Below are positions 1 through 7,315 of a DNA stretch of 64,000 nt, piece after piece; the first letter of the stretch is position 1, and each line of letters starts with the position of its first letter. Under the pieces are notes generated by a model, which was given only the letters and a program-made list of their open reading frames with translations, was not told where the DNA came from and searched no databases. The DNA is taken from NCBI RefSeq assembly GCF_036116635.1, contig NZ_CP107995.1, positions 1,488,001-1,552,000 on the forward strand, read 5' to 3'. Position numbers and translations under genes: made by a program. Origin of the DNA: Amycolatopsis sp. NBC_00345 (lineage in GTDB: Bacteria; Actinomycetota; Actinomycetes; Mycobacteriales; Pseudonocardiaceae).

Positions 1-321
1 GAAGCGCCCGTCCTCCTCACCCCGGCTCAGCGCCGGCAGGGAACCCCAGAACACCGACAGCTTGCGGTACAACGGATCGCGCCCGAGCAGCTTCTCGCCG
101 ATGGTGGCGAACATCTCGGGATCACCGTCGCGCCGGTCGGCCAGGACCACGGCCAGGTCGATGTCGCTCACGGCGGGGGAGTAGCCGCCGTAGGACAGGC
201 TGCCCAGCAGGTGGACGGAAACCAGCCGCTCCGCGAACACCTCCTGGTAGGCGCGGGCGCTCTCCATGGCGACGGCCCGGCCGCGTTCGACGGCGGCCGT
301 GGCCGGCTCCGGAGCGGTCAT
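1..321 (-). CDS. Nucleotidyltransferase-domain protein, 3' part missing
   Basis: The 107 codons in the window encode the N-terminal part of a Pol-beta-type nucleotidyltransferase. The diagnostic pattern is visible: a GSLSYGGYS loop followed by SDIDLAVVL, i.e. G-S then two metal-binding aspartates in D-x-D. Such domains transfer a nucleotide to small molecules, including aminoglycosides, or to proteins. The substrate cannot be read here. The ATG overlaps the stop of the upstream gene (ATGA), so it is translationally coupled to the diiron-enzyme gene and is the last visible member of the prenyltransferase operon. The C-terminus lies outside the window. Confidence 0.75.
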   Translation of the reverse strand, partial: MTAPEPATAAVERGRAVAMESARAYQEVFAERLVSVHLLGSLSYGGYSPAVSDIDLAVVLADRRDGDPEMFATIGEKLLGRDPLYRKLSVFWGSLPALSRGEEDGRF

Positions 322-953
322 GCGGCAGCGGCTGCGGTGTCCCGCCGGGCGCACTCGGCGATCCGGTCGGAGACCACGACGATGACCTGCCACGCGCGGT
401 CCAGCACCGTGACGAGCGCCTCCTCGGTCCAGTCGGTGCGCTCCCGCAGCACCTCGTAGCCCATCTCCAGGTGCTCGGCGTCGGCCTCGTCGTGCAGCGT
501 GAAGTACTCGTCGTCGGGGAACGCGCGGGTGCCCGCCTGGCTGAGGACCAGGCTGCCCGCTTCCAGGGCGAGGTGGGCGATGACGGCGCGCTGGACGCCG
601 GGCAGCACGGCGAACTGGTCGACGAACCACGAAGCGCCCGCCTCGATGACCGGGTCCCAGACCACCCGCCGGTCGGTCGCCCGGCTGCGGGCCAGGATGG
701 TGTCGTGCCCGATCTCCTCCTGCTGGTGCTCGAGCGCGAGCGCGCGCAGGGCCGGCTCGGTCTCGAACGTGACCCGGGCGCTGATCATCCGCTGGAAGGC
801 GTTCGACCAGGGCTGCAGGTAGGTGAGGACCGCCTTTTTCGTCGCCTCGGGGGTGTTCTCGTCCGCCAGCAGGCGAATCAGGTCCGACGACGCGTACTCC
901 CGTTGCCACTGCTCGTTGTGGCTGGCGATGCGTGCTACGTCCGGCCGGGTCAA
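318..953 (-). CDS. Heme-oxygenase-like diiron (iron-containing redox) enzyme
   Basis: The product is about 211 residues, all-helical, with metal-ligand patterns of the heme-oxygenase-like diiron oxidase/oxygenase superfamily: HQQEEIGHD in the middle and HDEADAEHLEMGYE near the C-terminus. Relatives include UndA, BesC and SznF-type oxidases, which often act in natural-product pathways. I chose the TTG at 953 because AAGGAG lies 6 bases upstream. Longer readings start at ATG 989 or at TTG 1016, which overlaps the prenyltransferase stop. The gene lies between the prenyltransferase and the nucleotidyltransferase and is likely cotranscribed. The substrate is unknown. A TenA-like role is possible but less likely from the ligand pattern. 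Confidence 0.72.
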   Translation of the reverse strand: MTRPDVARIASHNEQWQREYASSDLIRLLADENTPEATKKAVLTYLQPWSNAFQRMISARVTFETEPALRALALEHQQEEIGHDTILARSRATDRRVVWDPVIEAGASWFVDQFAVLPGVQRAVIAHLALEAGSLVLSQAGTRAFPDDEYFTLHDEADAEHLEMGYEVLRERTDWTEEALVTVLDRAWQVIVVVSDRIAECARRDTAAAAA

Positions 954-1012
954 GGTCGGCTCCTTCCGTGGGTACTGCGGGGGAATCATCTTCTCGCCGG
1001 GGCTGGGTAAGA

Positions 1013-2143
1013 TCAACAGGCGGGCACAGTGTGGTTTTCGAAGACGGGGAACCGGAAGTACGTGGTGACGTCCCCGCGCCGGCCCGCGGCGCGGTAGCTG
1101 ACCAGCTCCAGCAGTCCCCGGCTGTCCTCCAGCGGTTCACGCGCCAGCGCCGCGGCCAGCTCCCGGAACCGTTGGGGGTCCACGCCTTCGTGGCGCAACA
1201 GGGCCGCGGTCCGGTCGACGGCCTCCTGATCACCGGAGGTCAGGCTGGGCAGCCGGAGATAGGTCGTGGCCTCGGCCGCCCGGTCCAAACCGGACCGGAA
1301 CGCCAGGCAGCTCAGCGCGTCCTCCCCGGCGTCGTCGCGGCCGCCGGTGAGCGTCCGGTAGGCGATGGCCGCGGCCGCGGAGTCGTGCTGCAGCGCAACG
1401 GAAGCGATGCGGTCCAGCTCGGCGAGGCCGGCGCCACGGTTGCGGTAGTAGATCTTCACCCTGGCGTCGGCCTCGTCGGCCAGGTCGACGGCGAAGAACT
1501 CGATCTCCCGTTCCGCGCCGGCCGACCCGATCCGGCGCCGGGCGTCGTCCCACGCGCCGGCCAGGCCCAGCCGGTGCATGGCTTCGTCCACCGCGGCTTG
1601 ACGTTGCTGGTGGTCCGGCCACACGTACAGCCCGAAGTAGGTCTTGTGGACGAAGCGCGCCGGGGGACGCCAGGCGACGGAATGCCACTGCGGCGCCGAC
1701 GACGGCCGGCCCGCCGCCGGGGTGAAGACCTCGTCGATCCGGCCCCAGCGGCGCGCGGCGAGCGCCCGCGTTTCCGCTGCGCTCGCCGGAAGAGCCGGGT
1801 TCACCGGAAGCGCCGCGCCCCCTTGGCCGGCGCCGTCGTCGAGGCTGTCGAACAGCACCCGCAGTTCGGGCCCGGCCCCGGACCAGTTCACCGACATCTC
1901 CGCCGGGAACCCGTCCCCGGCCACATAAGACGGCTTCTCCGGCGTGGCCCCGATCCGCTCGGCGGACCATCCGGGCAGCACACTGTGCACCATCCGGGTG
2001 GACCGGGCGGCCTGATCGGCGGGAACCTCGAGCGCGCCGGCCGCGGTGGCCCAGAGCCCGCACAGGAAGTCTCCGAAGAGCTGACCCTGTGCGGGATACT
2101 TTTCCTTTATATAGTCAGGAAAACGCAGTGGATCACTCGTCAC
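1013..2143 (-). CDS. ABBA-fold aromatic prenyltransferase (DMATS/indole type)
   Basis: The product is 376 residues, the usual size of bacterial dimethylallyltryptophan-synthase-like enzymes. It shows repeated beta-strand signatures with pyrophosphate-binding Lys/Arg/Tyr: HKTYFGLYVW near 166-175, VKIYYRN near 229-235, TTYLRLP near 293-299 and TTYFRFPVF near 360-368. Family members transfer a dimethylallyl (C5) or longer prenyl group from its diphosphate to an aromatic ring, often indole, without the metal-binding DDxxD motif. The GTG start has no strong ribosome-binding site, so the mRNA may be leaderless or the start further downstream. It is the first gene after the conservon and probably heads a three-gene operon. 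The acceptor is not predictable from sequence. Confidence 0.85.
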   Translation of the reverse strand: MTSDPLRFPDYIKEKYPAQGQLFGDFLCGLWATAAGALEVPADQAARSTRMVHSVLPGWSAERIGATPEKPSYVAGDGFPAEMSVNWSGAGPELRVLFDSLDDGAGQGGAALPVNPALPASAAETRALAARRWGRIDEVFTPAAGRPSSAPQWHSVAWRPPARFVHKTYFGLYVWPDHQQRQAAVDEAMHRLGLAGAWDDARRRIGSAGAEREIEFFAVDLADEADARVKIYYRNRGAGLAELDRIASVALQHDSAAAAIAYRTLTGGRDDAGEDALSCLAFRSGLDRAAEATTYLRLPSLTSGDQEAVDRTAALLRHEGVDPQRFRELAAALAREPLEDSRGLLELVSYRAAGRRGDVTTYFRFPVFENHTVPAC

Positions 2144-2278
2144 GGCCGCATGCTAGCAGCTCGACGCCGGGTTGTTTGTCCGGTTGACCCTGGTGGTCCA
2201 GCCAATTGGGCCATCCGGGCGCTGGAGCGTCCGCCGTGGACACGTAGCGCAACGGCCGCGGCCCGGATTTGTCTTTCG

Positions 2279-2313
2279 TTGTCCGGTGTTTGTCCAGTTG
2301 CTGTCCGGTGTGG
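2279..2313. promoter_or_regulatory. Three direct iterons with 11-bp period upstream of the prenyltransferase
   Basis: GTCC recurs at 2281, 2292 and 2303 in the contexts GTCCGGTG, GTCCAGTT and GTCCGGTG, spaced exactly 11 bp. A further TTTGTCCGGTTGA copy is at 2175-2187. One-turn-spaced direct repeats are the known layout of SARP/OmpR-type activator sites ahead of biosynthetic genes. The sites lie in the 191-bp gap between cvnD and the prenyltransferase gene. No SARP gene is in the window, so the binding protein is unknown. Confidence 0.5.
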
Positions 2314-2334
2314 ACATTGGCAGGCGGCGAGCCG

Positions 2335-2925
2335 TCAGACCGGTGTGGCTACCACACTCATCGCGTGCTTGACCAGCCTGATCAAGGCCAGTTTGCTCGA
2401 CTCGCGGTCGCGTGCGTCACACATGACGATCGGCACCCGGTCCGGGACGACCAGTGCCTCACGGATCTCCGCCGCGTTGTACCGCGGCGCGTCGTCGAAG
2501 CAGTTCACCGCGACGACAAACGGGATCTTGCGGCGTTCGAAGAAGTCGACCGCCGCGAAGCTGGTCTCCAGGCGCCGGGTGTCGACGAGCACGACGGTGC
2601 CGATCGCGCCGCGCGCCAGGTCGTTCCACATGAACCAGAAGCGCGCCTGCCCGGGGGTGCCGAACAGGTACAGCACGTGCCGTGGCGAGAGCGTGATCCG
2701 GCCGAAGTCGAGCGCGACCGTCGTGGTCTTCTTCCGCTCCACCCCGGAGATGTCGTCCACGTCGGTGCCGGCCTCGGTCAGCACCTCTTCGGTCGTCAGC
2801 GGCGGGATCTCGCTGACCGAGCCGACCAGTGTGGTCTTCCCGGCGCCGAACCCGCCGGCGACGATGATCTTGACCGGGGCCGGGACCATGTCCAGCCCGG
2901 TTCCGTCAGTACTTGAGAAGGCCAT
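2335..2925 (-). CDS. cvnD: Conservon small GTPase CvnD
   Basis: The product is a 196-residue GTP-binding protein with a Walker A/G1 motif GGFGAGKTT near residues 24-32, a switch region with TPGQ (FGTPGQARFW, G3-like), and VAVNCFDD in place of the classical NKxD. This is the actinobacterial conservon GTPase, distantly related to MglA and Ras. In conservons it cycles at the membrane with CvnA, CvnB and CvnC, a complex likened to G-protein-coupled receptor systems. The start overlaps the cvnC stop by 20 bp, so the two are coupled. It is the last conservon gene before the prenyltransferase. Confidence 0.93.
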   Translation of the reverse strand: MAFSSTDGTGLDMVPAPVKIIVAGGFGAGKTTLVGSVSEIPPLTTEEVLTEAGTDVDDISGVERKKTTTVALDFGRITLSPRHVLYLFGTPGQARFWFMWNDLARGAIGTVVLVDTRRLETSFAAVDFFERRKIPFVVAVNCFDDAPRYNAAEIREALVVPDRVPIVMCDARDRESSKLALIRLVKHAMSVVATPV

Positions 2926-3277
2926 CGAGAACCGCCTGGAGAGTTTCGAGGTCCGGCGCGCTCGCCGGAGAAGGGTTGGGGGAGCGGGTGATCACGAGGC
3001 CGCGTTCGATCAGGTCGCCGCACAGCACCCGCACGACCCCGAGCGGGACCTTGACGTAGACGGCGATCTCGGCGACGGACACGGGGCGGCGGCACAACTG
3101 CACGATCGCCAGGTGCTCCGGGCCCAGCCCGACCGGCTCCTGCTCGGTCCGCAGGGTCATCACCTGCGTGGCCAGGTCGAGCCGCGCGGCTTCGGCGGGC
3201 GTCCGGCCGCTGGTGATCGTGTAGGGCCGCACCAGCGGCCCCGCGGCTTCGTCGTACCAGCTGTCGTCCCCGGTCAT
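2906..3277 (-). CDS. cvnC: Conservon DUF742 protein CvnC
   Basis: This 123-residue protein has the DUF742 layout: LVRPYTITSGRT at the N-terminus, then a winged-helix-like segment (VAEIAVYVKVPLGVVRVLCGDL) and a short acidic tail. DUF742 proteins are the third member of conservons. The ATG at 3277 overlaps the cvnB stop (ATGA). A longer in-frame reading to 3412 overlaps cvnB heavily and is not supported. Its molecular role is unresolved, but the partner set is fixed by position. Confidence 0.93.
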   Translation of the reverse strand: MTGDDSWYDEAAGPLVRPYTITSGRTPAEAARLDLATQVMTLRTEQEPVGLGPEHLAIVQLCRRPVSVAEIAVYVKVPLGVVRVLCGDLIERGLVITRSPNPSPASAPDLETLQAVLDGLLKY

Positions 3278-3699
3278 GTTGCCTCCCGTAGCAGCCGCGC
3301 GGCGTCGCGCGGCGCGGACGCGAGGTAGTCCCCGACGCGGGTGACGAGCCGGTTCATCTCGTAGGCGATCATCTCGACGTCCACGCTGTCCGCCGCCAGC
3401 ACGGCGAGGCACGCGCCCTGGCCCGCGGCCGAGACGAACAGGTAGCCGCGTTCCATCTCGATCATGTTCTGCAGCACCTGGCCGCGGTTGAACTGCCTGC
3501 TCACCCCCTTGGCGAGGCTCTGCAGGCTCGACGCGATGGCCGAGAGCTGGTCCGAGTCGTCCTTGCTCATGCCGGCCGACTTGCCCAGCAGCAGGCCGTC
3601 GGCGGACAGCACGATGGCGTTCTGCGCGCCGACGACGCGGTGCACCACGTCGTCGAGCAGCCAGTTGAGATCGGGTTTCGCGTTCCCGTACTCGTTCAT
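3274..3699 (-). CDS. cvnB: Conservon roadblock/LC7 protein CvnB
   Basis: The 141-residue protein has the roadblock/LC7 fold seen in CvnB and MglB: LNWLLDDVVHRVVGAQNAIVL at the N-terminus, then GLLLGKSAGM, and a hydrophobic strand ending in LAVLAADSVDVEMIAYEM. These proteins act as regulators or activating partners of small GTPases. It starts at ATG 3699, 52 bp after the cvnA stop, and its own stop overlaps the cvnC start. Confidence 0.93.
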   Translation of the reverse strand: MNEYGNAKPDLNWLLDDVVHRVVGAQNAIVLSADGLLLGKSAGMSKDDSDQLSAIASSLQSLAKGVSRQFNRGQVLQNMIEMERGYLFVSAAGQGACLAVLAADSVDVEMIAYEMNRLVTRVGDYLASAPRDAARLLREAT

Positions 3700-3750
3700 G
3701 CTCGTGAAACCTTGACTTCCTGTGTGGACTGGGCGGGATGTGGTCGCGGG

Positions 3751-6216
3751 CTAGGAATCGTCGGCCCCGTCACGGGCCCGGCGGGTGCCCTTGTGGAAGG
3801 CCGCGAGCGTGCGCGCGGTGCCTTCGCCCGGGGCCACTTCGCGCCCGGCGTCGTCGTCCGGCTCGTCTTCCAGCTGGGTGACGAGGTTCTGCTGGGGTTC
3901 GCGCCGGGGCAGCCGCGGGCGGTCGTCCGCCCGCGCAGGCAGCGGCTCGGCCTTCGTCTCCGGCACCGGGTCGGGCTGCGCGGCGGGTACCGCGGGAGTC
4001 GCCGGGTCGAGCTGGGCGAGCGAGCGGGCCGCGTACGGCCGTGGCTCGACTTCCCGATCGGCCGGGGTCTCGGCTTCCCGGTTCATCGGAGTCGGGGCCT
4101 CCCGCCTCATCGGGATCTGACCGGTGAACGAGCTGGACGTGTCCATCGCTGGCTGCGCGCTCTCCTCTCCTCGCGCCGGGGGCCCGCCGACCGGCGCGAA
4201 GACCGCGGTGTCCTCCGGCGGGACGGATTCGGCGTCGTCGGCCTCGCCCGGGCGCGGCTCCCTGGCGAGGTGCTGGGCCGGGATGAGCACGGTGGCCCGG
4301 AGGCCGCCGTACCGGGACGGGTCGAAGGTGACGGTGAAACCGAGCTTGGCCGCCAGGCGCGCGACCACGAACAGGCCGAGGCTGGAGTCGGCGCGCAGGG
4401 CCATGGCGTCGAACTCCGGCGCCTCGGCCATCATCCCGTTCGCCCACTGGCGGACGCCCTCCTTCATGCCGAGCCCCTGGTCCGACACGTCGACCACGAC
4501 GCCGCGGGCGACCGCGCGGCTGGTCACCTCGACCGGCGAACCGGGCGGTGAGAACGAGGTCGCGTTGTCGACCAGCTCGGCGATCAGGTGCACGGTGTCG
4601 GCCACGGCGCCGCCGATGATCGCGACGTCGGCGACCTGCTCGACCCGGACCCGCGCGTACTGCTCGGTCTCCGAGACGGCCGCGCGCAGCACCTCCATCA
4701 GCGGCACCGGCTTGCGCCAGCGGCGGCCCGGCTGCTTGCCGCCGAGGATGATCAGGTTCTCGGTGGTGCGGCGGGCGCGGGCGGCGAGGTGGTCGAGCTG
4801 GAACAGCGATGCCAGCTGGGTCGAGTTCTCCTCGCGGCGCTCCAGCTCGTCGAGGATCTGCAGCTGCTGGTGGACCAGGACCTGGTTGCGGTGCGCGATG
4901 CCGAGGAACACGTTGTGCACGCCGCTGCGGGCCTTGGCCTCGCTCGCCGCGGCGTTGACCGCGGTCAGCTGGGCGAGGTTGAACGCCTCGGCCACCTGCC
5001 CGATCTCGTCCCGGCCGTGGTCGAGCCGGGGGAGCTCATCGGCCACGTTGACGGGGTCGCCGTTCTTCAGCCGGGACACGATGCCGGGCAGCCGGTTGCG
5101 CGCGAGGTCGAGCGAGTCGTCGCGCAGCCGCGCCAGGCGGGTCATCAGCGCGCGGTCGACGAGCGAACGGGACACCCGCACCGCCACGATGATCGCCGCC
5201 AGCGAAGCGAGCAGCGCGACGACGCTGCCGATGATCGCGGTTCGCAGCTGGTCGTCACCCGAGTCGATCGCGGCGGCGGAGACCTTGTCCGCCTGGGCGA
5301 TCGCCAGGTTGTTGAGTCCCTGCGCGACCTGGTCGGTCGCGTTCTGCCAGTCGGCCGCGCTGACCGGCACGTCGGCCTGGTCCCCGGGGCTCCACGGGCC
5401 GTGCTTGACGATCGCGTTTTCCGCGGCCGACACCTGCTGCCAGGCCGGGCTGTTCGTCAGGGCCAGGTACTGGGCGCGGACCGCGGGATCGAGGAACGGC
5501 TCGAGCTGGGCCAGCTGGGTCCGGTAGAAGCCGGACATCCGCGTGAACAGGACGAACTCGTCGGGGGGGAACCGGTTGGACGTGAGCGCGGTCGAGACCA
5601 GCGATGTCTCGCGAGACATCATGTCGCCGGCGCGAAAGACCGAGGTCGCGGTGACGCCGCCGTACGCGGCCGGCGCGTCCGGGGTGGCCCGGGCCTGGGT
5701 GTCGAACAGGTCCGCCGCCGTGTCCAGCACCCCGTTGTAGTACCGGTTGATCTGGCCCCGGTCGATGCTGCGGAAGCCGACCTGCGAGCGCAGCACCGGC
5801 AGCTGGTCGAACTGGCTCTTGAGGTTGTTGACCTTGGCCGCGATCTCGTCGGGCGCGCTGGAGATCGTCGAGGCGAACGCGGCCTGCAGCGTGGCGAGCT
5901 TCTGGTCGGTCGCCTTCTGCTGCGCCTGCAGGGCGGCCTGGCCGATCGTGGGATTGTCGAGGTACTGCAGGGCGTCCTGGCGCTCCTGCTGGAAGGCGGC
6001 CAGCGCGGTGACCGCCGGGATCGAAACCTCACGCACCGACGCCGCGACGAGCCGCACGTACAGCCCGTTGCCGAAGTAGAACGACGACACCGCGATCCAG
6101 AGCACCAGCAGCGTGACGCTGGGGATCAGGACGGTCCTGGTCAGCCGCTTGCGGATCGACTTGTCGTACGGCCTGTCGGACTCGTCTTTGTCGTCTTTTT
6201 TCGACACGGGGTTCAC
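3751..6216 (-). CDS. cvnA: Conservon sensor histidine-kinase-like protein CvnA
   Basis: The 821-residue membrane protein has an N-terminal transmembrane helix (about 28-52), an extracytoplasmic nitrate/nitrite-sensing-type helical domain (about 55-335), a second transmembrane helix (about 325-345), a HAMP segment, a helical dimerisation region (LFQLDHLAARARR) and a C-terminal GHKL ATPase domain with N-box ELVDNATSFSPP and DQGLGM. The last 170 residues are Pro/Glu-rich and probably disordered. It starts at GTG 6216, supported by AGGAG 4 bp upstream. CvnA senses an unknown signal and works with the CvnB-D switch. It is the first gene of the conservon. Confidence 0.93.
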   Translation of the reverse strand: MNPVSKKDDKDESDRPYDKSIRKRLTRTVLIPSVTLLVLWIAVSSFYFGNGLYVRLVAASVREVSIPAVTALAAFQQERQDALQYLDNPTIGQAALQAQQKATDQKLATLQAAFASTISSAPDEIAAKVNNLKSQFDQLPVLRSQVGFRSIDRGQINRYYNGVLDTAADLFDTQARATPDAPAAYGGVTATSVFRAGDMMSRETSLVSTALTSNRFPPDEFVLFTRMSGFYRTQLAQLEPFLDPAVRAQYLALTNSPAWQQVSAAENAIVKHGPWSPGDQADVPVSAADWQNATDQVAQGLNNLAIAQADKVSAAAIDSGDDQLRTAIIGSVVALLASLAAIIVAVRVSRSLVDRALMTRLARLRDDSLDLARNRLPGIVSRLKNGDPVNVADELPRLDHGRDEIGQVAEAFNLAQLTAVNAAASEAKARSGVHNVFLGIAHRNQVLVHQQLQILDELERREENSTQLASLFQLDHLAARARRTTENLIILGGKQPGRRWRKPVPLMEVLRAAVSETEQYARVRVEQVADVAIIGGAVADTVHLIAELVDNATSFSPPGSPVEVTSRAVARGVVVDVSDQGLGMKEGVRQWANGMMAEAPEFDAMALRADSSLGLFVVARLAAKLGFTVTFDPSRYGGLRATVLIPAQHLAREPRPGEADDAESVPPEDTAVFAPVGGPPARGEESAQPAMDTSSSFTGQIPMRREAPTPMNREAETPADREVEPRPYAARSLAQLDPATPAVPAAQPDPVPETKAEPLPARADDRPRLPRREPQQNLVTQLEDEPDDDAGREVAPGEGTARTLAAFHKGTRRARDGADDS

Positions 6217-6510
6217 AAGCTCCTGAGTGACAGACGGCGAACAACAGTTACCCGGCAGGGGAAGAAGACCTCACGGGTGGGCGCGACGACCGCTGTCACC
6301 AGCTCGTGCCTCCACTCTCCGTGTAGCCGCGGAACCGATCGGGTCAATTTTTTACCACGAACCAGGGCTTCGTGGGGTTCTGGCCCTGCGCGCCGCGAGC
6401 CGCTTGTGGATCTCTAGGCTGGTCGGCCGGACCGGACGGGCAGCGGCGCCGGTAAAAAGAGGCAGGGGAAGCGGCCGCGGGTGTGACGGCGGCAACACTG
6501 TTCGCGCGGG

Positions 6511-6554
6511 GGCCCGGCCGAGCGGGGCCGGGCCGGGTGTGTCCGAAAAGGACT
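6511..6554. repeat. GC hairpin followed by TGTCCGAAAAGGACT
   Basis: GGCCCGGCC (6511-6519) pairs with GGCCGGGCC (6526-6534). After five bases comes TGTCCGAAAAGGACT (6540-6554). The same 15-mer follows a different hairpin at the same distance at 29183-29234, so the pair looks like a small dispersed element. Its function is not known to me. Confidence 0.5.
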
Positions 6555-6635
6555 CCCGGTCGCACGGCCCGCCGGTGCCCGGCGGTGGCAGCTTGCGGCC
6601 ACGGGTCTTGTGCGGCGTCTCCGGCTCAGCCTGGA

Positions 6636-6690
6636 GCGCCCCAATGTGGCGTTGGTTGCGTTCAACGCACCGAACGCCACATTGGGGCGC
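6636..6690. repeat. Long intergenic palindrome (18-bp perfect arms)
   Basis: The arm GCGCCCCAATGTGGCGTT (6636-6653) is perfectly repeated in inverse at 6673-6690. The 19-bp loop is itself partly self-complementary. It lies 22 bp behind the stop of the P-loop gene, so it may serve as its terminator. Its AT-containing, highly regular form resembles dispersed intergenic palindromes in Amycolatopsis genomes (recollection, unchecked). Confidence 0.7.
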
Positions 6691-6712
6691 AACCCGCCAA
6701 AGTCGCAGGACA

Positions 6713-7234
6713 CTAGCGGGACGCGGCAGCCAGGATCTCGTCGGCTACCTCGGCCGGAGGCTGCCGGCCGTCGATGATCGTCGCGCCGAGGCGCCGGTAG
6801 GCGGACTCCGCGCGGTTGTTGTAGCCGAGTGCCGCCGCCAGCTCTTCCGGGTGCCGGCCGAAGGAATTCGTCGTGCGGGTCAGGAGCCGGTCCCGGAGCG
6901 TCCGGTTGTCCACCACCACGCAGACCACGAGGTCGAAGAGGTCCCGCACCTCGGCCTCGTTCTCGGCCAATCCACAAAGGAACGCGGTCCGGTCGGGCAT
7001 CCTCGCGGCGAGTGCCTCGACCTCGGTGCGGCTGATCCGCCAAGCGAAGCGAGCCAGCCAGCCGGCCGGCACCGGGTCGGGAGGGTCAGCCACGACCTGC
7101 CCGGTCGTCCGGTCCACCCAGTGGCTGTACCCGTCCCAGTCGGCGTCGAACGCCGGCTCGCCCCGGTTCTTGAGGAGAGCGCAGACCGTCGATTTGCCGG
7201 CCCCCGAGCTGCCGGTCACCCACACCACTGGCAC
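6713..7234 (-). CDS. P-loop kinase-like ATPase
   Basis: The 173-residue single-domain protein starts with a Walker A motif, VTGSSGAGKSTV (residues 6-17), followed by a strand and an acidic pair (FDADWDGYSHW) and a helix-rich lid region. The C-terminus has GATIIDGRQPPAEVADEIL, typical of small-molecule kinases such as shikimate/cytidylate/gluconate kinases that end with a deoxynucleoside-kinase-like strand. The substrate is not identifiable. It appears to be a single-gene unit on the minus strand, bracketed by a hairpin on either side. Confidence 0.7.
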   Translation of the reverse strand: MPVVWVTGSSGAGKSTVCALLKNRGEPAFDADWDGYSHWVDRTTGQVVADPPDPVPAGWLARFAWRISRTEVEALAARMPDRTAFLCGLAENEAEVRDLFDLVVCVVVDNRTLRDRLLTRTTNSFGRHPEELAAALGYNNRAESAYRRLGATIIDGRQPPAEVADEILAAASR

Positions 7235-7280
7235 CGGCAGAGCATCGCACAGGAACCGGCGCCGGTCCGTCGATCAGCGC

Positions 7281-7306
7281 GGCCCCGGCCACTCCCGGCC
7301 GGGGCC
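7281..7306 (-). terminator. Hairpin behind the lamin-tail gene
   Basis: GGCCCCGGCC (7281-7290) and GGCCGGGGCC (7297-7306) form a 10-bp GC stem with a 6-base loop, 10 bp beyond the stop of the secreted lamin-tail protein. There is no T-tract, as is common in actinomycetes. Confidence 0.65.
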
Positions 7307-7315
7307 CCCGCTCGT

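Larger units (their letters stand above)
6217..6712. other. Non-coding gap between cvnA and the P-loop gene
   Basis: This 496-bp stretch holds no convincing gene. It contains the cvnA promoter region, a GC hairpin followed by the 15-mer shared with 29220-29234, and a large palindrome directly behind the stop of the P-loop gene. Confidence 0.7.

Noticed and set aside
932..3328. 798-codon plus-strand open frame
   Set aside because: Crosses the prenyltransferase and conservon genes in antisense and has no recognisable domain.
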